DNA of 64,000 nucleotides from Streptococcus suis (lineage in GTDB: Bacteria > Bacillota > Bacilli > Lactobacillales > Streptococcaceae). Positions 54,260-64,000 of this stretch are shown piece after piece. How positions within the stretch are numbered: position 1 is the first letter of the stretch; each line of letters opens with the position of its first letter. The stretch covers positions 1-64,000 of the forward strand of contig NZ_POPB01000322.1 of assembly GCF_002964045.1 (NCBI RefSeq). Direction: 5' to 3'. The notes under the pieces are model-generated. The model searched no databases. It was not told the DNA's origin and saw only the letters and a list, made by a program, of their open reading frames with translations. Both the position numbers and the translations under genes were made by a program.

Positions 54260-57200
54260 CAATTCGCAATACCTTGTGCTAAAGCTTTTGCGAGTTTTGT
54301 TTGATAAGAATCTTGTTTAATCACTTGCAATTCTGAAGGATTATCCATAAAGCCCATCTCAACTAGGACTGCAGGAATTTTCGTTTCACGAAGAACTGCA
54401 AATGTCTCACGTTTAACACCACGGTTATAGGCTCCAGTTTCCTTAATCAAGCTTGCTTGAACTTGGTTTGCCAATGTTTGACTCTCAGCAAGTCGAGTTG
54501 GATCATTGTGATAAGCTTGGTTAATTTTTGATGGGTATGATGGATTACTTTGATACCAGTAAGTCTCAATTCCTTTAGCTCTAGTTGTACCAGCACCAGT
54601 TGCGTTGAAATGAAGACTGATAAACAAGTCAGCATTACTGCTATTTGCCATACGTGAACGTTCTGTAACAAAATCAACATTGTAATCAGCTGTCCGTGTC
54701 ATTAACACATTGATACCAAGTGCGAGCAAGTTGGCTTTCAATTTATTGGCTACGTTCATTGCAAGAGTTTTTTCATGAACACCTCCATAAGAAGCGCCTG
54801 AGTCTGCACCACCATGACCTGGATCAATATAAACAGTAAATGAGCGTTGCGGTGAGCGTTGTGAATATGTGCCGGCTGGTAAGTTAGCATGCGCAGCTCC
54901 AACCATTGCCATACTGCCATCTGTTCCACGGTAATAAACGTGTGAAGTGTAATTTCCAGACTCATTCTTATGCTGAGAACTTAAAACTGTCAGACGATAA
55001 CTTCCATCTGATTGACGCGTCGCTTCATGCCAAATAATGTCATCTTGGTCATTTTTATCAGTCCAAGTTGGAACTAAAACTTTATCCAAAGCTACAGGTG
55101 AGATGACATCTTTAATAACAACATCAAATGAACCTCTTTGTGAATTAACATTTGTAACAGTGATAGTTCCTGATGCTTTCGCTGGTGTAGCAGGAGCCTG
55201 TAGTTCAGCAGTGACTGCTCCAACTCCTGTCATGCTTCCATCCGTGCCACGGTAATATACGTGAGAGATATATTTACCAGTTTCGTTGTTATGTTCGAAT
55301 TTTTTAACTGTATATTTGTAAGTACCATCTGATTGACGACTGGCTTCATGCCAAATGATATCATCTTGATTTTTATTCTCAGTCCAAGTTGGTACTAACA
55401 CTTTATCAATCGTTACTGGCGATTTTACTTCTGAAATAATGACATCATACGTACCAGTATTTGAATTAATGTTTGCAACAGTCACCTTAGCACTTGCAGT
55501 TTCAGGTGTTTTTTCTACAGTTTGTGAAGCTGGTAGTGTTACTGTTGTTGTTCCAACAAAGGTACGACTTCCATTGTTTCCTTGGTAATAAACAGTTGTA
55601 ATATACTTCCCGGTTTCATTTTTATGCTCAGACTTCTTAACAAGAGCTTCATAACTACCATCTGACTGACGGACCGCTTCATAGAACACGATATCATCTA
55701 CACTCTTATTTTCAGTCCAGGTTGGTACAATGACAGATTTGACACCGTTTGGTGACGATACATTTGTAATTTTAACTACAAATGAACCTTCTTCAGCATT
55801 TACATTTGAAACTGAGATTGTTCCAGAAAGCTTGTTTGAAGTCGTAGGTTGAGTTGGAGCTACTGGTACAGTCGCTGTCGTTGCACCGATATAGGTACGT
55901 TTGCCATCTTTACCTTGATAGTAAACATGGGAAATGTAACTTCCTGTCTCATTTTTATGCTCTGACTTTTTAACTGTGTACTTGTAGCTACCGTCAGATT
56001 GACGACTAGCTTCATGCCAAATAATATCATCTTGACCTTTGTTTGAGGTCCAGGTTGGCACGAGAACTTTATCTAGTGCGACTGATGATTTCACCTCTGA
56101 AATCACTACATCATAGGTACCTGCTGAAGCATTGATATTGGAAACTGTTATCTTACCGCTGGCTTTTTCAGGTGTTGGAGCTACTGGTACAGTCGCTGTC
56201 GTTGCACCGATATAGGTACGTTTGCCATCTTTACCTTGATAGTAAACATGGGAAATGTAACTTCCTGTCTCATTTTTATGCTCTGACTTTTTAACTGTGT
56301 ACTTGTAGCTACCGTCAGATTGACGACTAGCTTCATGCCAAATAATATCATCTTGACCTTTGTTTGAGGTCCAGGTTGGTACGAGAACTTTATCTAGTGC
56401 GACTGGTGATTTCACCTCTGAAATCACTACATCATAGGTACCTGCTGAAGCATTGATATTGGAAACTGTTATCTTACCGCTGGCTTTTTCAGGTGTTGGA
56501 GCTACTGGTACAGTCGCTGTCGTTGCACCGATATAGGTACGTTTGCCATCTTTACCTTGATAGTAAACATGGGAAATATAATTTCCTGTCTCATTTTTAT
56601 GCTCTGACTTTTTAACTGTGTACTTGTAGCTACCGTCTGATTGACGACTAGCTTCATGCCAAATAATATCATCTTGGCCTTTGTTTGAGGTCCAGGTTGG
56701 CACGAGAACTTTATCTAGTGCGACTGGTGATTTCACTTCTGAAATCACTACATCATAGGTACCTGCTGAAGCATTGATATTGGAAACTGTTATCTTACCG
56801 CTAGCTTTTTCAGGTGTCGTAGAAACTGTTTGTGCAGCTGGTAAGGTCGCTGTTTTAGTTCCGACAAAAGTACGATTCCCATTGTTTCCTATGTAATAAA
56901 CTGTTGTAATATATTTTCCTGTCTCATTTTTATGCTCTGATTTTTTGATGATTGCTTCATAACTTCCATCAGCTTGGCGAACCGCTTCATGGAAGACAAT
57001 ATCATCAACACTCTTATTTTCAGTCCATGTTGAAACTAAGACAGATTTCACACCATTCGGAGATGACACATTTGTAACCTTGACTACAAACGAACCATTC
57101 TCTGCATTGATATTGGAAATAGAAATCGTTCCTGAGAGTTTATTTGAAGTAGTTGACCCTGAATTCGTCGTAGCTAGATTTGCTACTGTTGCTCCAATAT

Positions 57201-58338
57201 AGGTTTGCTTCCCATCTTTTCCGCGATAATAAACATGGGAAATATAATTTCCTGTCTCATTTTTATGTTCTGACTTTTTAACAGTATATTTATAACTTCC
57301 ATCGGCTTGACGACTTGCTACATGCCAAATGATATCATCTTGACCTTTATTTTCAGTCCAGGTTGGGACATATACTTTATCTAAAGCTGTTGGTGAATAT
57401 ACATTTTTAATAACAACATCGTAAGTACCAGCTTGAGTGTTTACATTCGCAACCGATACTGTTCCTGTTGGTTTTGGTTCCTGTAATGTCGCCGAAGTCG
57501 TACCAATACCTGTCAAGGCACCGTCTTTTGTTAAATAATAAACATGTGAATGATATTTACCAGTTGTGTTCTTGTGCTGTGCTTTATTTACAGTTAATTT
57601 GTAGCTTCCATCTAATTGACGCTTTGCTTCATACCATAAAATATCGTCTTGACCATTAACTTCAGACCAGGTCGGCACGAATACTGTCTTGATTTCTTTG
57701 GCAGAAGAAACGTTTGTTACTCGTACATCATAGGTACCTTTTTGAGAATCAACATTAGACACCGCTACATGGTTTGGTGTAGATACTGTAGCAGTTGATG
57801 TTGTTGTAGCCGTCTCTGTTGATGGAACTGCAGATCTCGCTGATACTGCCGAAGTTGTGGCATTTGTAGTAGCTGTTGATGTTGATGGAGTAGTTGAACT
57901 ACTTGACTGACTTGAAGCTGTAGTAGGCTGTACACTTCTCAATTGAGTTGTACCTGCTGCAGAAGTTGATGTACTTGTCGTAGTTGATGTTGTAGTGCTT
58001 GCAACAGCAGGCGCTACTGTTGTCGCCGTAGCTTGGGTGGTATTAGCCGGAACCTGCGTTGAAGTGCTTGGTACAGATTGTGTACTTGAAACTGCTGCAT
58101 CACTTTCTGAGCTAACTTCAGTTACAACAGGTTTTGTTGCAGTGTCTACTGAAGTTGAACTCGTTCCTGTAGTGCTAGATGAGTTTGCAGTCGTATTGCT
58201 TGAATTTGTTGATTGACTTTCTATTTCTGTGCCTTGTGAAACCTGATCTGTTGCTTCCAAAACAGTATTCGCATGAACCAAATGACTCTGAAGTGTCCAG
58301 GCACACAAAGAAAGAAATAATAATGATTTCTTTTTCAC
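54235..58338 (-). CDS. Secreted N-acetylmuramoyl-L-alanine amidase with nine GBS Bsp-like repeats
   Basis: The 1367-residue protein has a signal peptide (residues 1-23, ending LVHA) and a Ser/Thr-rich region to about 188. Nine Bsp-like repeats of about 105 residues (each with VPTWTxNxxQDDIIWHEA and YxxHVYYxG cores) follow to about 1160, then an Amidase_3 domain. Zinc/catalytic residues are visible in YIDPGHGG, VHEKTLAMN, ISLHFNA and VEMGFMDN. It cleaves the peptide from muramic acid. Start is GTG with AGGAG 6 bases upstream. No LPXTG is present. A glucosaminidase domain follows in the -1 frame. Confidence 0.85.
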   Translation of the reverse strand: MKKKSLLFLSLCAWTLQSHLVHANTVLEATDQVSQGTEIESQSTNSSNTTANSSSTTGTSSTSVDTATKPVVTEVSSESDAAVSSTQSVPSTSTQVPANTTQATATTVAPAVASTTTSTTTSTSTSAAGTTQLRSVQPTTASSQSSSSTTPSTSTATTNATTSAVSARSAVPSTETATTTSTATVSTPNHVAVSNVDSQKGTYDVRVTNVSSAKEIKTVFVPTWSEVNGQDDILWYEAKRQLDGSYKLTVNKAQHKNTTGKYHSHVYYLTKDGALTGIGTTSATLQEPKPTGTVSVANVNTQAGTYDVVIKNVYSPTALDKVYVPTWTENKGQDDIIWHVASRQADGSYKYTVKKSEHKNETGNYISHVYYRGKDGKQTYIGATVANLATTNSGSTTSNKLSGTISISNINAENGSFVVKVTNVSSPNGVKSVLVSTWTENKSVDDIVFHEAVRQADGSYEAIIKKSEHKNETGKYITTVYYIGNNGNRTFVGTKTATLPAAQTVSTTPEKASGKITVSNINASAGTYDVVISEVKSPVALDKVLVPTWTSNKGQDDIIWHEASRQSDGSYKYTVKKSEHKNETGNYISHVYYQGKDGKRTYIGATTATVPVAPTPEKASGKITVSNINASAGTYDVVISEVKSPVALDKVLVPTWTSNKGQDDIIWHEASRQSDGSYKYTVKKSEHKNETGSYISHVYYQGKDGKRTYIGATTATVPVAPTPEKASGKITVSNINASAGTYDVVISEVKSSVALDKVLVPTWTSNKGQDDIIWHEASRQSDGSYKYTVKKSEHKNETGSYISHVYYQGKDGKRTYIGATTATVPVAPTQPTTSNKLSGTISVSNVNAEEGSFVVKITNVSSPNGVKSVIVPTWTENKSVDDIVFYEAVRQSDGSYEALVKKSEHKNETGKYITTVYYQGNNGSRTFVGTTTVTLPASQTVEKTPETASAKVTVANINSNTGTYDVIISEVKSPVTIDKVLVPTWTENKNQDDIIWHEASRQSDGTYKYTVKKFEHNNETGKYISHVYYRGTDGSMTGVGAVTAELQAPATPAKASGTITVTNVNSQRGSFDVVIKDVISPVALDKVLVPTWTDKNDQDDIIWHEATRQSDGSYRLTVLSSQHKNESGNYTSHVYYRGTDGSMAMVGAAHANLPAGTYSQRSPQRSFTVYIDPGHGGADSGASYGGVHEKTLAMNVANKLKANLLALGINVLMTRTADYNVDFVTERSRMANSSNADLFISLHFNATGAGTTRAKGIETYWYQSNPSYPSKINQAYHNDPTRLAESQTLANQVQASLIKETGAYNRGVKRETFAVLRETKIPAVLVEMGFMDNPSELQVIKQDSYQTKLAKALAQGIANWYGIVGGK
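54239..54248 (-). other. Slippery heptamer G GGA AAG directly before the amidase stop
   Basis: In the amidase frame the codons read GTT GGG GGA AAG TAA. G-GGA-AAG fits the X-XXY-YYZ rule for -1 frameshifting, and the -1 frame (GGG AAA GTA AGC) opens into the glucosaminidase domain. A one-base loss from a six-G run would give the same picture. No strong downstream stem is apparent. Confidence 0.5.
55856..56818 (-). repeat. Three nearly identical 321-bp tandem repeats in the amidase gene
   Basis: Repeats 4-6 of the Bsp-like array are almost identical at DNA level with period 321 bp (units beginning near 55856, 56177 and 56498). The other repeats are more diverged. The trio implies recent amplification and a length that may vary between strains. 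Confidence 0.85.
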
Positions 58339-58414
58339 AAATAACTCCTATCCAAATGAATTGACTATCGTTAAATTTTTGTAAAGATAAACTTTAACAT
58401 AGTCTGACTAATCA

Positions 58415-58420
58415 ATTATA
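58415..58420 (-). promoter_or_regulatory. Probable -10 of the amidase promoter
   Basis: TATAAT preceded by TGTGC lies 77 bases before the GTG start. No clear -35 is present. The 75-nt leader shows no recognised element. Confidence 0.45.
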
Positions 58421-58470
58421 GCACACATTATAAAATATGGAAAGTATTTTGATAAAGATATTATACATTT

Positions 58471-58503
58471 AAAAATGAGGCTGGACAAAAAGACCAACCT
58501 CAC
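58471..58503 (-). terminator. Terminator downstream of the MucBP gene
   Basis: TGAGGTTGG and CCAGCCTCA (58494-58502 and 58475-58483, one mismatch) form a hairpin followed by TTTTT on the minus strand. It lies between the MucBP gene and the amidase promoter. Confidence 0.7.
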
Positions 58504-58530
58504 TTTTCATAGTTCTTGTCAACATCTCAG

Positions 58531-58650
58531 CGCAGTGGTTGATTGGCAGATTTGTTCGCGTTTCACACTCCAAATCTGACCTAATCAACTGTGCGGGGGT
58601 GGGAAGACGAACTCTTTTAAGACTGGTCGAGTTCTTTCCCACTCCCATTT
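58531..58650. repeat. Intergenic element of two hairpins
   Basis: The 58339-58791 gap holds no gene. It contains an imperfect 21-bp inverted repeat (58533-58554 with 58571-58591) next to a second (GTGGGAA...GAACTC near 58599-58614 with 58630-58645). The composition, locally GC-rich, resembles small interspersed elements of streptococcal intergenic regions, but no second copy is in the window. Confidence 0.45.
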
Positions 58651-58791
58651 CTTAAGTATTGCATTATTTTTGCAATTTGGCAATACAAATTAACAACCTT
58701 GAAGAATGACAAATCGTCTTTTCCACTCAAAATAACTTGTTTTTCAATTCATCAGACTAACTGTATTTCGAATGAATTTTGGACAATTGAT

Positions 58792-61700
58792 TTAATCATT
58801 TTTGCGACGGCGTTTTGCTGTAATAGCAAATGTACCTAGTAACATTGCTGCTCCAATTGCTCCTGCTGCAGTAGATGCATCTTCGCCCGTATTTGGTAGT
58901 TGCCCAGATCCAACTTGTGATTTCGCACTAGTATGTTGTTGCTCAGAAGGTACTTCCGTTACAGACTTCGGTATATCCTGAGTTGGAGTCGTTGGAATAT
59001 CTTGCTTGTTATTACCTGGTACACTTGGCTGAACCGGAGTCGGTTTTACAGGAGTAGTTGGCTCAGCAGGTTTAGGTTGAACTGGGGTTGGGGTCTCAAC
59101 CTTGCGGTAAACATGCGTGGTGTTGCCATCTGAGTCTGTCACGGTACGAACGAATTCGTAGCCTGCGATAGACTTGCTTGGTGTTGTGCCGTCCTCTTGC
59201 GGTGCAATTGGAGTGCCACTTTCATCTACGTGGTTGGTTACAACTTTCTTAGCAGGCGTCTCAACCTTGCGGTAGATGTGCGTGGTGTTGCCATCTGAGT
59301 CTGTCACGGTCTTAACAAACTCGTATCCTTCGATAGACTTACTTGGTGTTGTGCCGTCCTCTTGCGGTGCAATCGGAGTACCATTTTCATCTACGTGGTT
59401 GGTTACAACTTTCTTAGCAGGCGTCTCAACCTTGCGATAGATATGCGTTGTGTTACCATCTGAGTCTGTCACGGTACGAACGAATTCATAGCCTGGGATT
59501 GACTTGTTAGGTGTTGTACCCTCTTCTTGCGGTGCGATTGGGTTACCGTTTTCGTCAACGTGATTTGTTACAACTTTCTTAGAAGGTGTTTCAACCTTGC
59601 GGTAAACATAAGTTACAACTGTTTCACCTTCTACAACTGTACCAGTTTCTGTACCGTCTGTACGAATAAGTTCGTAAGTTGTACCATCTGCGGTCGTAAT
59701 CGTAGTTGGCTTGTTATCTGTTGTATCGTAGGCTGTACCTACATCTGAAGATGGAGTATCAGTTACTGGGGTTGCAATGACTGTTCCGTCTTCTGTGACA
59801 TAGTGAACAACAACTGTACCTTGTTTAATAGATGGGGTTGGACTTGAAACCTTACGATATACGTATGTTACCTGAGTTGTACCTGCTACAACTTTACCTG
59901 ACTCTTCACCTTTGGTCAATACTGGAAGGAGTTCGTAAACAGAACCGTCCTCTGTGGTAATTGTTGTCGGTTTGTTATCTGTTGTATCGTAAACTGTACC
60001 TGTTGATGAAACTGGTGTATCAGTCACAGGTGCTTTGATTACATTTCCATCAGTATCAATATAGTTGACAACTACATCACCAGTAACTTCTTCATAAACA
60101 TAAGTAACTTGCTTATCTTCTCCTGAAGTGATGGTTCCGTTTTCTTCCCCAGTAGTTAATTTTGGAACGATTTGGTAAGTTTTACCATCTTCAGTTGTAA
60201 TAACTGCTGTTTTTTGTTCTTCAGTAGAATATGTCTTACCTGGTTCGGCATTCACTTCGTCCTTGACAGGAGTCTTGAGTACTGTACCGTCAGTTGTTAC
60301 ATAATTGACTGTTACAGATCCTGCTGGTTCGTAAACATACTGAACTGTTGTAGTACCTTCAACAACTGTACCTTTCTCCGTAGCTGATGTGTCTTTCACT
60401 TCTTTGTAGAAGTAAGTCACACCATCTTTAGTGATCGTTGTCGGCTTATGATCGAGAGTTTCATACACAGTACCAGTCGTAGTTTCTGGAGTATCTACAA
60501 CATCTTCTGCAATCTTTTCACCTGCAGTGTTATAGTATTCAACCACTACATTACCTGTTTGAACAACTGGAGTTGGGCTTGAAACTTTACGATAGACATA
60601 AGTTACTTGAGTCGTACCAGCGACTACTTTGCCTGACTCCTCACCCTTAGTCAATACAGGAACTAATTCATAAACAGAACCGTCCTCTGTGGTGATGATT
60701 GTTGGCTTGTTATCTGTTGTATCGTAAGCTGTACCTGTTGATGTCAAGTCGGTATCTGTCACAGGAGCCTTGATAACATTGCCTTCTGTATCGATATAGT
60801 TAACAACAACATCACCGGTAACTTCTTCATAAACATAGGTAACTTGTTTATCTTCTCCAGAAGTGATGGTTCCATTTTCTTCACCTGTAGTCAATTTTGG
60901 AACGATCTGATATGTCTTACCATCTTCGGTTGTGATAACTGTTGGTTTTTGATCTTCAGTTGAGTATGTCTTACCTGGTTCAGCATTTTCTTCATCCTTG
61001 ACAGGAGTCTTGATGACTGTACCGTCAGTTGTTACATAATTAACTGTTACTGAACCTGCTGGTTCGTAGACATACTGAACTGTTGTCGTTCCTTCAACAA
61101 CTGTACTAGTTTCCGCTGCAGAAGTATCTTTCACTTCCTTGTAGAAGTATTTCACACCATCCTTAGTGATGGTTGATGGTTTGAACTCAACTGTACTATA
61201 AGCCGTTCCAGTCGCGGTTTCTGGAGTATCTACAACATCTTCGGCAATCTTTTCACCTGCAGTGTTATAGTATTCTACCACTACATTACCTGTTTGAACA
61301 ACTGGAGTTGGGCTTGAAACTTTACGATAAACATAAGTTACTTGAGTCGTACCAGCGACTACCTTACCTGACTCAGCACCTTTGGTCAATACAGGAACGA
61401 GTTCGTAGACTGAACCGTCATCTGTTGTAATAGTTGTCGGTTTATTATCTCTTGTATCATAGTCAGTACCAGTTGATGTAACCGAAGTATCTGTCACAGG
61501 CGCCTTGATAACATTACCTTCTGTATCAATATAGTTAACAACTACATCACCTGTAATCTCTTCGTAGACATAGGTAATTTGTTTATCTTCACCTGAAGTG
61601 ACTGTTCCAGTTTCTTCACCAGTAGTTAAGCTTGGAACAAGTTTGTAGGTCTTACCATCTTCAGTTGTGATGGTAGTTGGCTTGTTGTCTTCTGTTGAGT

Positions 61701-62148
61701 ATGTCTTACCTGGCTCTGCGTTTTCTTCATCCTTAACTGGAGTCTTGATCACTGTACCGTCAGTAGTTACATAGTTAACAGTTACTGAACCTGCTGGCTC
61801 GTAGATGTAGGTCACTTCTATTGTTCCTTCTTTAACTTTACCAGTCTCATTGTCACCAGCCTTCGCTTCTTTATAGTAATATGTTACGCCATTATGATTG
61901 ATAAACGCTGGTTTGTAATCAGTTATATCATAAGCGGTATCTACTGCTGCATCCGTTGTATCATTTACTGAAGTTGCGATGGTTTCACCATTCGTATTTA
62001 CGTAGTTCACAACAACGCTACCGTTTGGATTTGGAGCTGGAGTTGTAACTTTTTGGTAAACGTAAGTTACTTGAGTTGTGCCTTCTACAACAGTGCCTTT
62101 CTCAGCAGCTGATGTGTCTTTCACTTCTTTGTAGAAGTAAGCAGTATA
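58792..62148 (-). pseudogene. MucBP/LPXTG adhesin gene lacking its 5' end
   Basis: The frame of about 1115 codons has no signal peptide, no ribosome site and no plausible promoter. It opens after TAA at 62149-62151 in the middle of a MucBP repeat (YFYKEVKDTSAAEKG). About ten MucBP-type modules follow in a three-module order (GSVTVNYV, GDVVVNYID, GNVVVEYYN). Three 55-residue modules (KVVTNHVDENG, PGYEFVRTVTDSDG) come next, then a Pro-rich stretch, LPNTG, a membrane helix and KRRRKND. It is a sortase-anchored adhesin tail. It follows an intact-ended paralog and may be a silent repeat store. Confidence 0.8.
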
Positions 62149-62230
62149 TTAAATTATATCAAAGACATAACGATTTTTTCAAGAATTTACACTTACTTTT
62201 CTTTATTTTCGACCGAAATATTAGCGCAAA

Positions 62231-62256
62231 AAAAGGAAAGGCGAACCTTTCCTTTT
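62231..62256 (-). terminator. Terminator between the two MucBP genes
   Basis: AAAAGGAAAGG (62246-62256 on minus) and CCTTTCCTTTT (62231-62241) form a perfect 11-bp stem closed by TTCG, then T residues. It stops transcription from the upstream adhesin, leaving the headless copy without a supply of RNA. Confidence 0.85.
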
Positions 62257-62307
62257 CATCTTTCATTTCATTCAACCTGAAGGAAAAACAGGAAGTTTGA
62301 AATGAAA

Positions 62308-64000
62308 TTAGTCTTCGTTGCGACGACGTTTGCCCGCAATAGCAAGAGCTGCTACAAGCATAGCCGCACCAAGTACGCCAGCTACTGATGAAGTTTCACC
62401 AGTATTTGGCAATTGACCTGGAGCTGCACTTGCAGGGGTTGCAGGAGTAGCCGGCTTACCTGGAGCTGGTGTCGCAGGGGTTGCAGGAGTTCCTGGCTTA
62501 CCTGGTGTTGGTGTCACAGGAGTACCTGGACGACCTGGCTCTGGAGTTACAGGTGTAGATGGAGTACCTGGAGTCTTCTTACGGTAGATATGAATAGTAT
62601 CACCGTTTGGAAGGGTAATTGTCTTGCCTGTAAACTCGTAACCTGGGATTGACTTATCTGGTGTTGTACCATCTTCTTGTGGGTTGATGATATTTCCATC
62701 TTCATCGACGTGGTTTGTAACAACTTTACGGTAGATGTGAGTTGTATTACCATCACTGTCAGTTGTAGTCTTCACATAGACGTAACCTGGGATTGACGTA
62801 CCTTTGTTTGGTGTAGTGCCATCTTCTTGTGGTGAGATAACATTGCCATTTTCGTCAACGTGGTTAGTTACAACTGTCTTAGCAGGTGTTACTTTACGGT
62901 ATACGTGAGTTGTATTGCCATTCTCATCTGTAGTTGTCTTACCTGTGAACTCGTAACCTGGGATTGACTTGTTAGGTGTTGTACCATCTTCTTGTGGTGC
63001 AATTGGGTTACCTTCTTCGTCAACGTGTTTAGTTACAACTGTCTTAGATGGCGTTACTTTACGGTATACGTGGGTTGTATTGCCGTTTTCATCTGTAGTT
63101 GTCTTACCTGTGAATTCGTATCCTGGGATTGACTTGTTAGGTGTTGTACCATCTTCTTGTGGTGCAATTGGGTTACCTTCTTCGTCAACGTGTTTAGTTA
63201 CAACTGTCTTAGCTGGTGTTACTTTGCGGTATACGTATGTTACTACAGTTTCACCTTCGACAACTTTACCATTTTCAGTACCGTCAACACGAACGAGTTC
63301 ATAAGTTGTACCATCTTCTGTCGTGATAGTTTTTGGTTTGTTATCTGTTGTGTCATAAGACTTACCAGCAGGTGCATCTGTTTCATCATTTACAGGTGAC
63401 TTGATGACTGTACCATCTTCAGTAACGTAGTTCACGACTACTGTACCCTTAGGAGTTACTTTACGGTAAACGTGAGTCACATTGCCATCTTCATCAATAG
63501 TAGTCTTACCTGTGAACTCAAAATTCGGAATAGATCTATTTGGCTTCGTACCATCTTCTTGAGGTGAAATAGACTTACCATTCTCATCAACGTGGTTGGT
63601 TATAGGAGATTTAACTGCGCTAGATACTTTACGGTATACGTAAGTTACTTGAGTTGTACCTTCTACAACAGAACCATTTTCATTACCTTGAGTCAATACT
63701 GGAACGATTTCATAAACTGAGCCGTCAGCTGTTGTAATGGTTGTTGGTTTGTTATCTGTTGTATCGTAAGATTTACCTGTTGAAGTTGAGCTTGTATCTT
63801 CTACTGGAGAAGCAATCACATTACCTTCAGTGTCGATGTAGTTAACAACAACGTTACCCTTCACTTCTTCATATACGTAAGTCACTTGCTTGTCTTCGCC
63901 TGAAGTTACTGATCCATTTTCTTCACCAGTAGTCAAGCTTGGAACAAGTTTATATGTCTTACCATCTTCAGTAGTGATTGTACCTGGTTTGTTATCTTCA
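62308..64000 (-). CDS. MucBP-repeat LPXTG surface adhesin, C-terminal part (continues past the window)
   Basis: The frame is open from 64000 to the stop at 62308 (about 563 residues visible). It shows MucBP modules (VVVNYIDTEGNVIASPVED, TYVYRKV) and several 55-residue modules (VTKHVDEEGNPIAPQEDG, PGYEFTGKTTTDENG). A Pro/Thr/Gly-rich wall-spanning stretch with TPGKPGTPATPATP follows, then LPNTG, a hydrophobic helix and KRRRNED. It is a sortase A substrate likely to bind mucin or other host glycans. Start and signal peptide lie outside. Confidence 0.88.
   Translation of the reverse strand, partial: EDNKPGTITTEDGKTYKLVPSLTTGEENGSVTSGEDKQVTYVYEEVKGNVVVNYIDTEGNVIASPVEDTSSTSTGKSYDTTDNKPTTITTADGSVYEIVPVLTQGNENGSVVEGTTQVTYVYRKVSSAVKSPITNHVDENGKSISPQEDGTKPNRSIPNFEFTGKTTIDEDGNVTHVYRKVTPKGTVVVNYVTEDGTVIKSPVNDETDAPAGKSYDTTDNKPKTITTEDGTTYELVRVDGTENGKVVEGETVVTYVYRKVTPAKTVVTKHVDEEGNPIAPQEDGTTPNKSIPGYEFTGKTTTDENGNTTHVYRKVTPSKTVVTKHVDEEGNPIAPQEDGTTPNKSIPGYEFTGKTTTDENGNTTHVYRKVTPAKTVVTNHVDENGNVISPQEDGTTPNKGTSIPGYVYVKTTTDSDGNTTHIYRKVVTNHVDEDGNIINPQEDGTTPDKSIPGYEFTGKTITLPNGDTIHIYRKKTPGTPSTPVTPEPGRPGTPVTPTPGKPGTPATPATPAPGKPATPATPASAAPGQLPNTGETSSVAGVLGAAMLVAALAIAGKRRRNED

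Noticed and set aside
54840-57780. CRISPR-like array
   Set aside because: The regular repeats are 320 bp long, coding and without spacers; they are protein repeats of the amidase.
58792-64000. CRISPR or satellite array
   Set aside because: The periodicity comes from coding MucBP modules in an open frame ending in LPXTG.

Overview
The window reads as chromosomal DNA of a low-GC Streptococcus. The evidence is a YSIRK signal peptide, two LPXTG proteins of the MucBP type, a rhamnose-polysaccharide (rgp/gac) locus, GBS Bsp-like repeats and an ISL3-type element. De novo B12 synthesis in this genus is best known from S. sanguinis, but the species cannot be fixed from the sequence.

Layout. 1-251: end of an ISL3-like insertion sequence. 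321-975: a plus-strand non-coding unit with its own promoter, a cobalamin riboswitch, two small hairpins with A-x-x-G-x-x hexaloops and a terminator. It resembles the EutX/Rli55 class of riboswitch RNAs that sequester an ANTAR response regulator. 1089-6791: a very large secreted glycoside hydrolase. 7151-37434 (minus strand): about 30 tightly packed genes for anaerobic adenosylcobalamin synthesis, from glutamyl-tRNA to the finished coenzyme. They cover hemALBCD, sirC, the cbi corrin-ring set, the CbiMNQO cobalt transporter, two PduO adenosyltransferases, nucleotide-loop assembly (cobU, cobS, cobT, cobC, cobD, pduX), a EutP/PduV GTPase and two flavin-linked reductases. The genes fall into two transcription units with promoters at about 33273-33301 and 37589-37617. 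Each leader carries an intrinsic terminator overlapped by a dual hairpin with A-x-x-G-x-x loops, the signature of ANTAR antitermination. Together with the riboswitch RNA this suggests a trans-acting feedback circuit: a EutV-like regulator, not in the window, opens the B12 operons, and the riboswitch RNA captures that regulator according to adenosylcobalamin level.

37636-41090: a NUDIX hydrolase and an acetyltransferase, a HigBA-type module with a broken toxin and an intact antitoxin, and an Rpn-family nuclease followed by two tandem copies of its C-terminal part. The latter are possible extra RpnS-like intragenic antitoxins. 41104-53546: the rhamnan cell-wall polysaccharide operon (rgpA-F-like, a GacH-like glycerol-phosphate transferase, a GT-C-like membrane protein and a polyprenyl-phosphate glycosyltransferase). 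53708-58338: a secreted amidase with nine Bsp-like repeats, separated from a glucosaminidase domain by a frameshift at a G GGA AAG slippery site. 58792-64000: two adjacent MucBP/LPXTG adhesin genes. The downstream one has lost its 5' end and the upstream one runs off the window.

All functional calls come from reading motifs, lengths and context. No database search was run.
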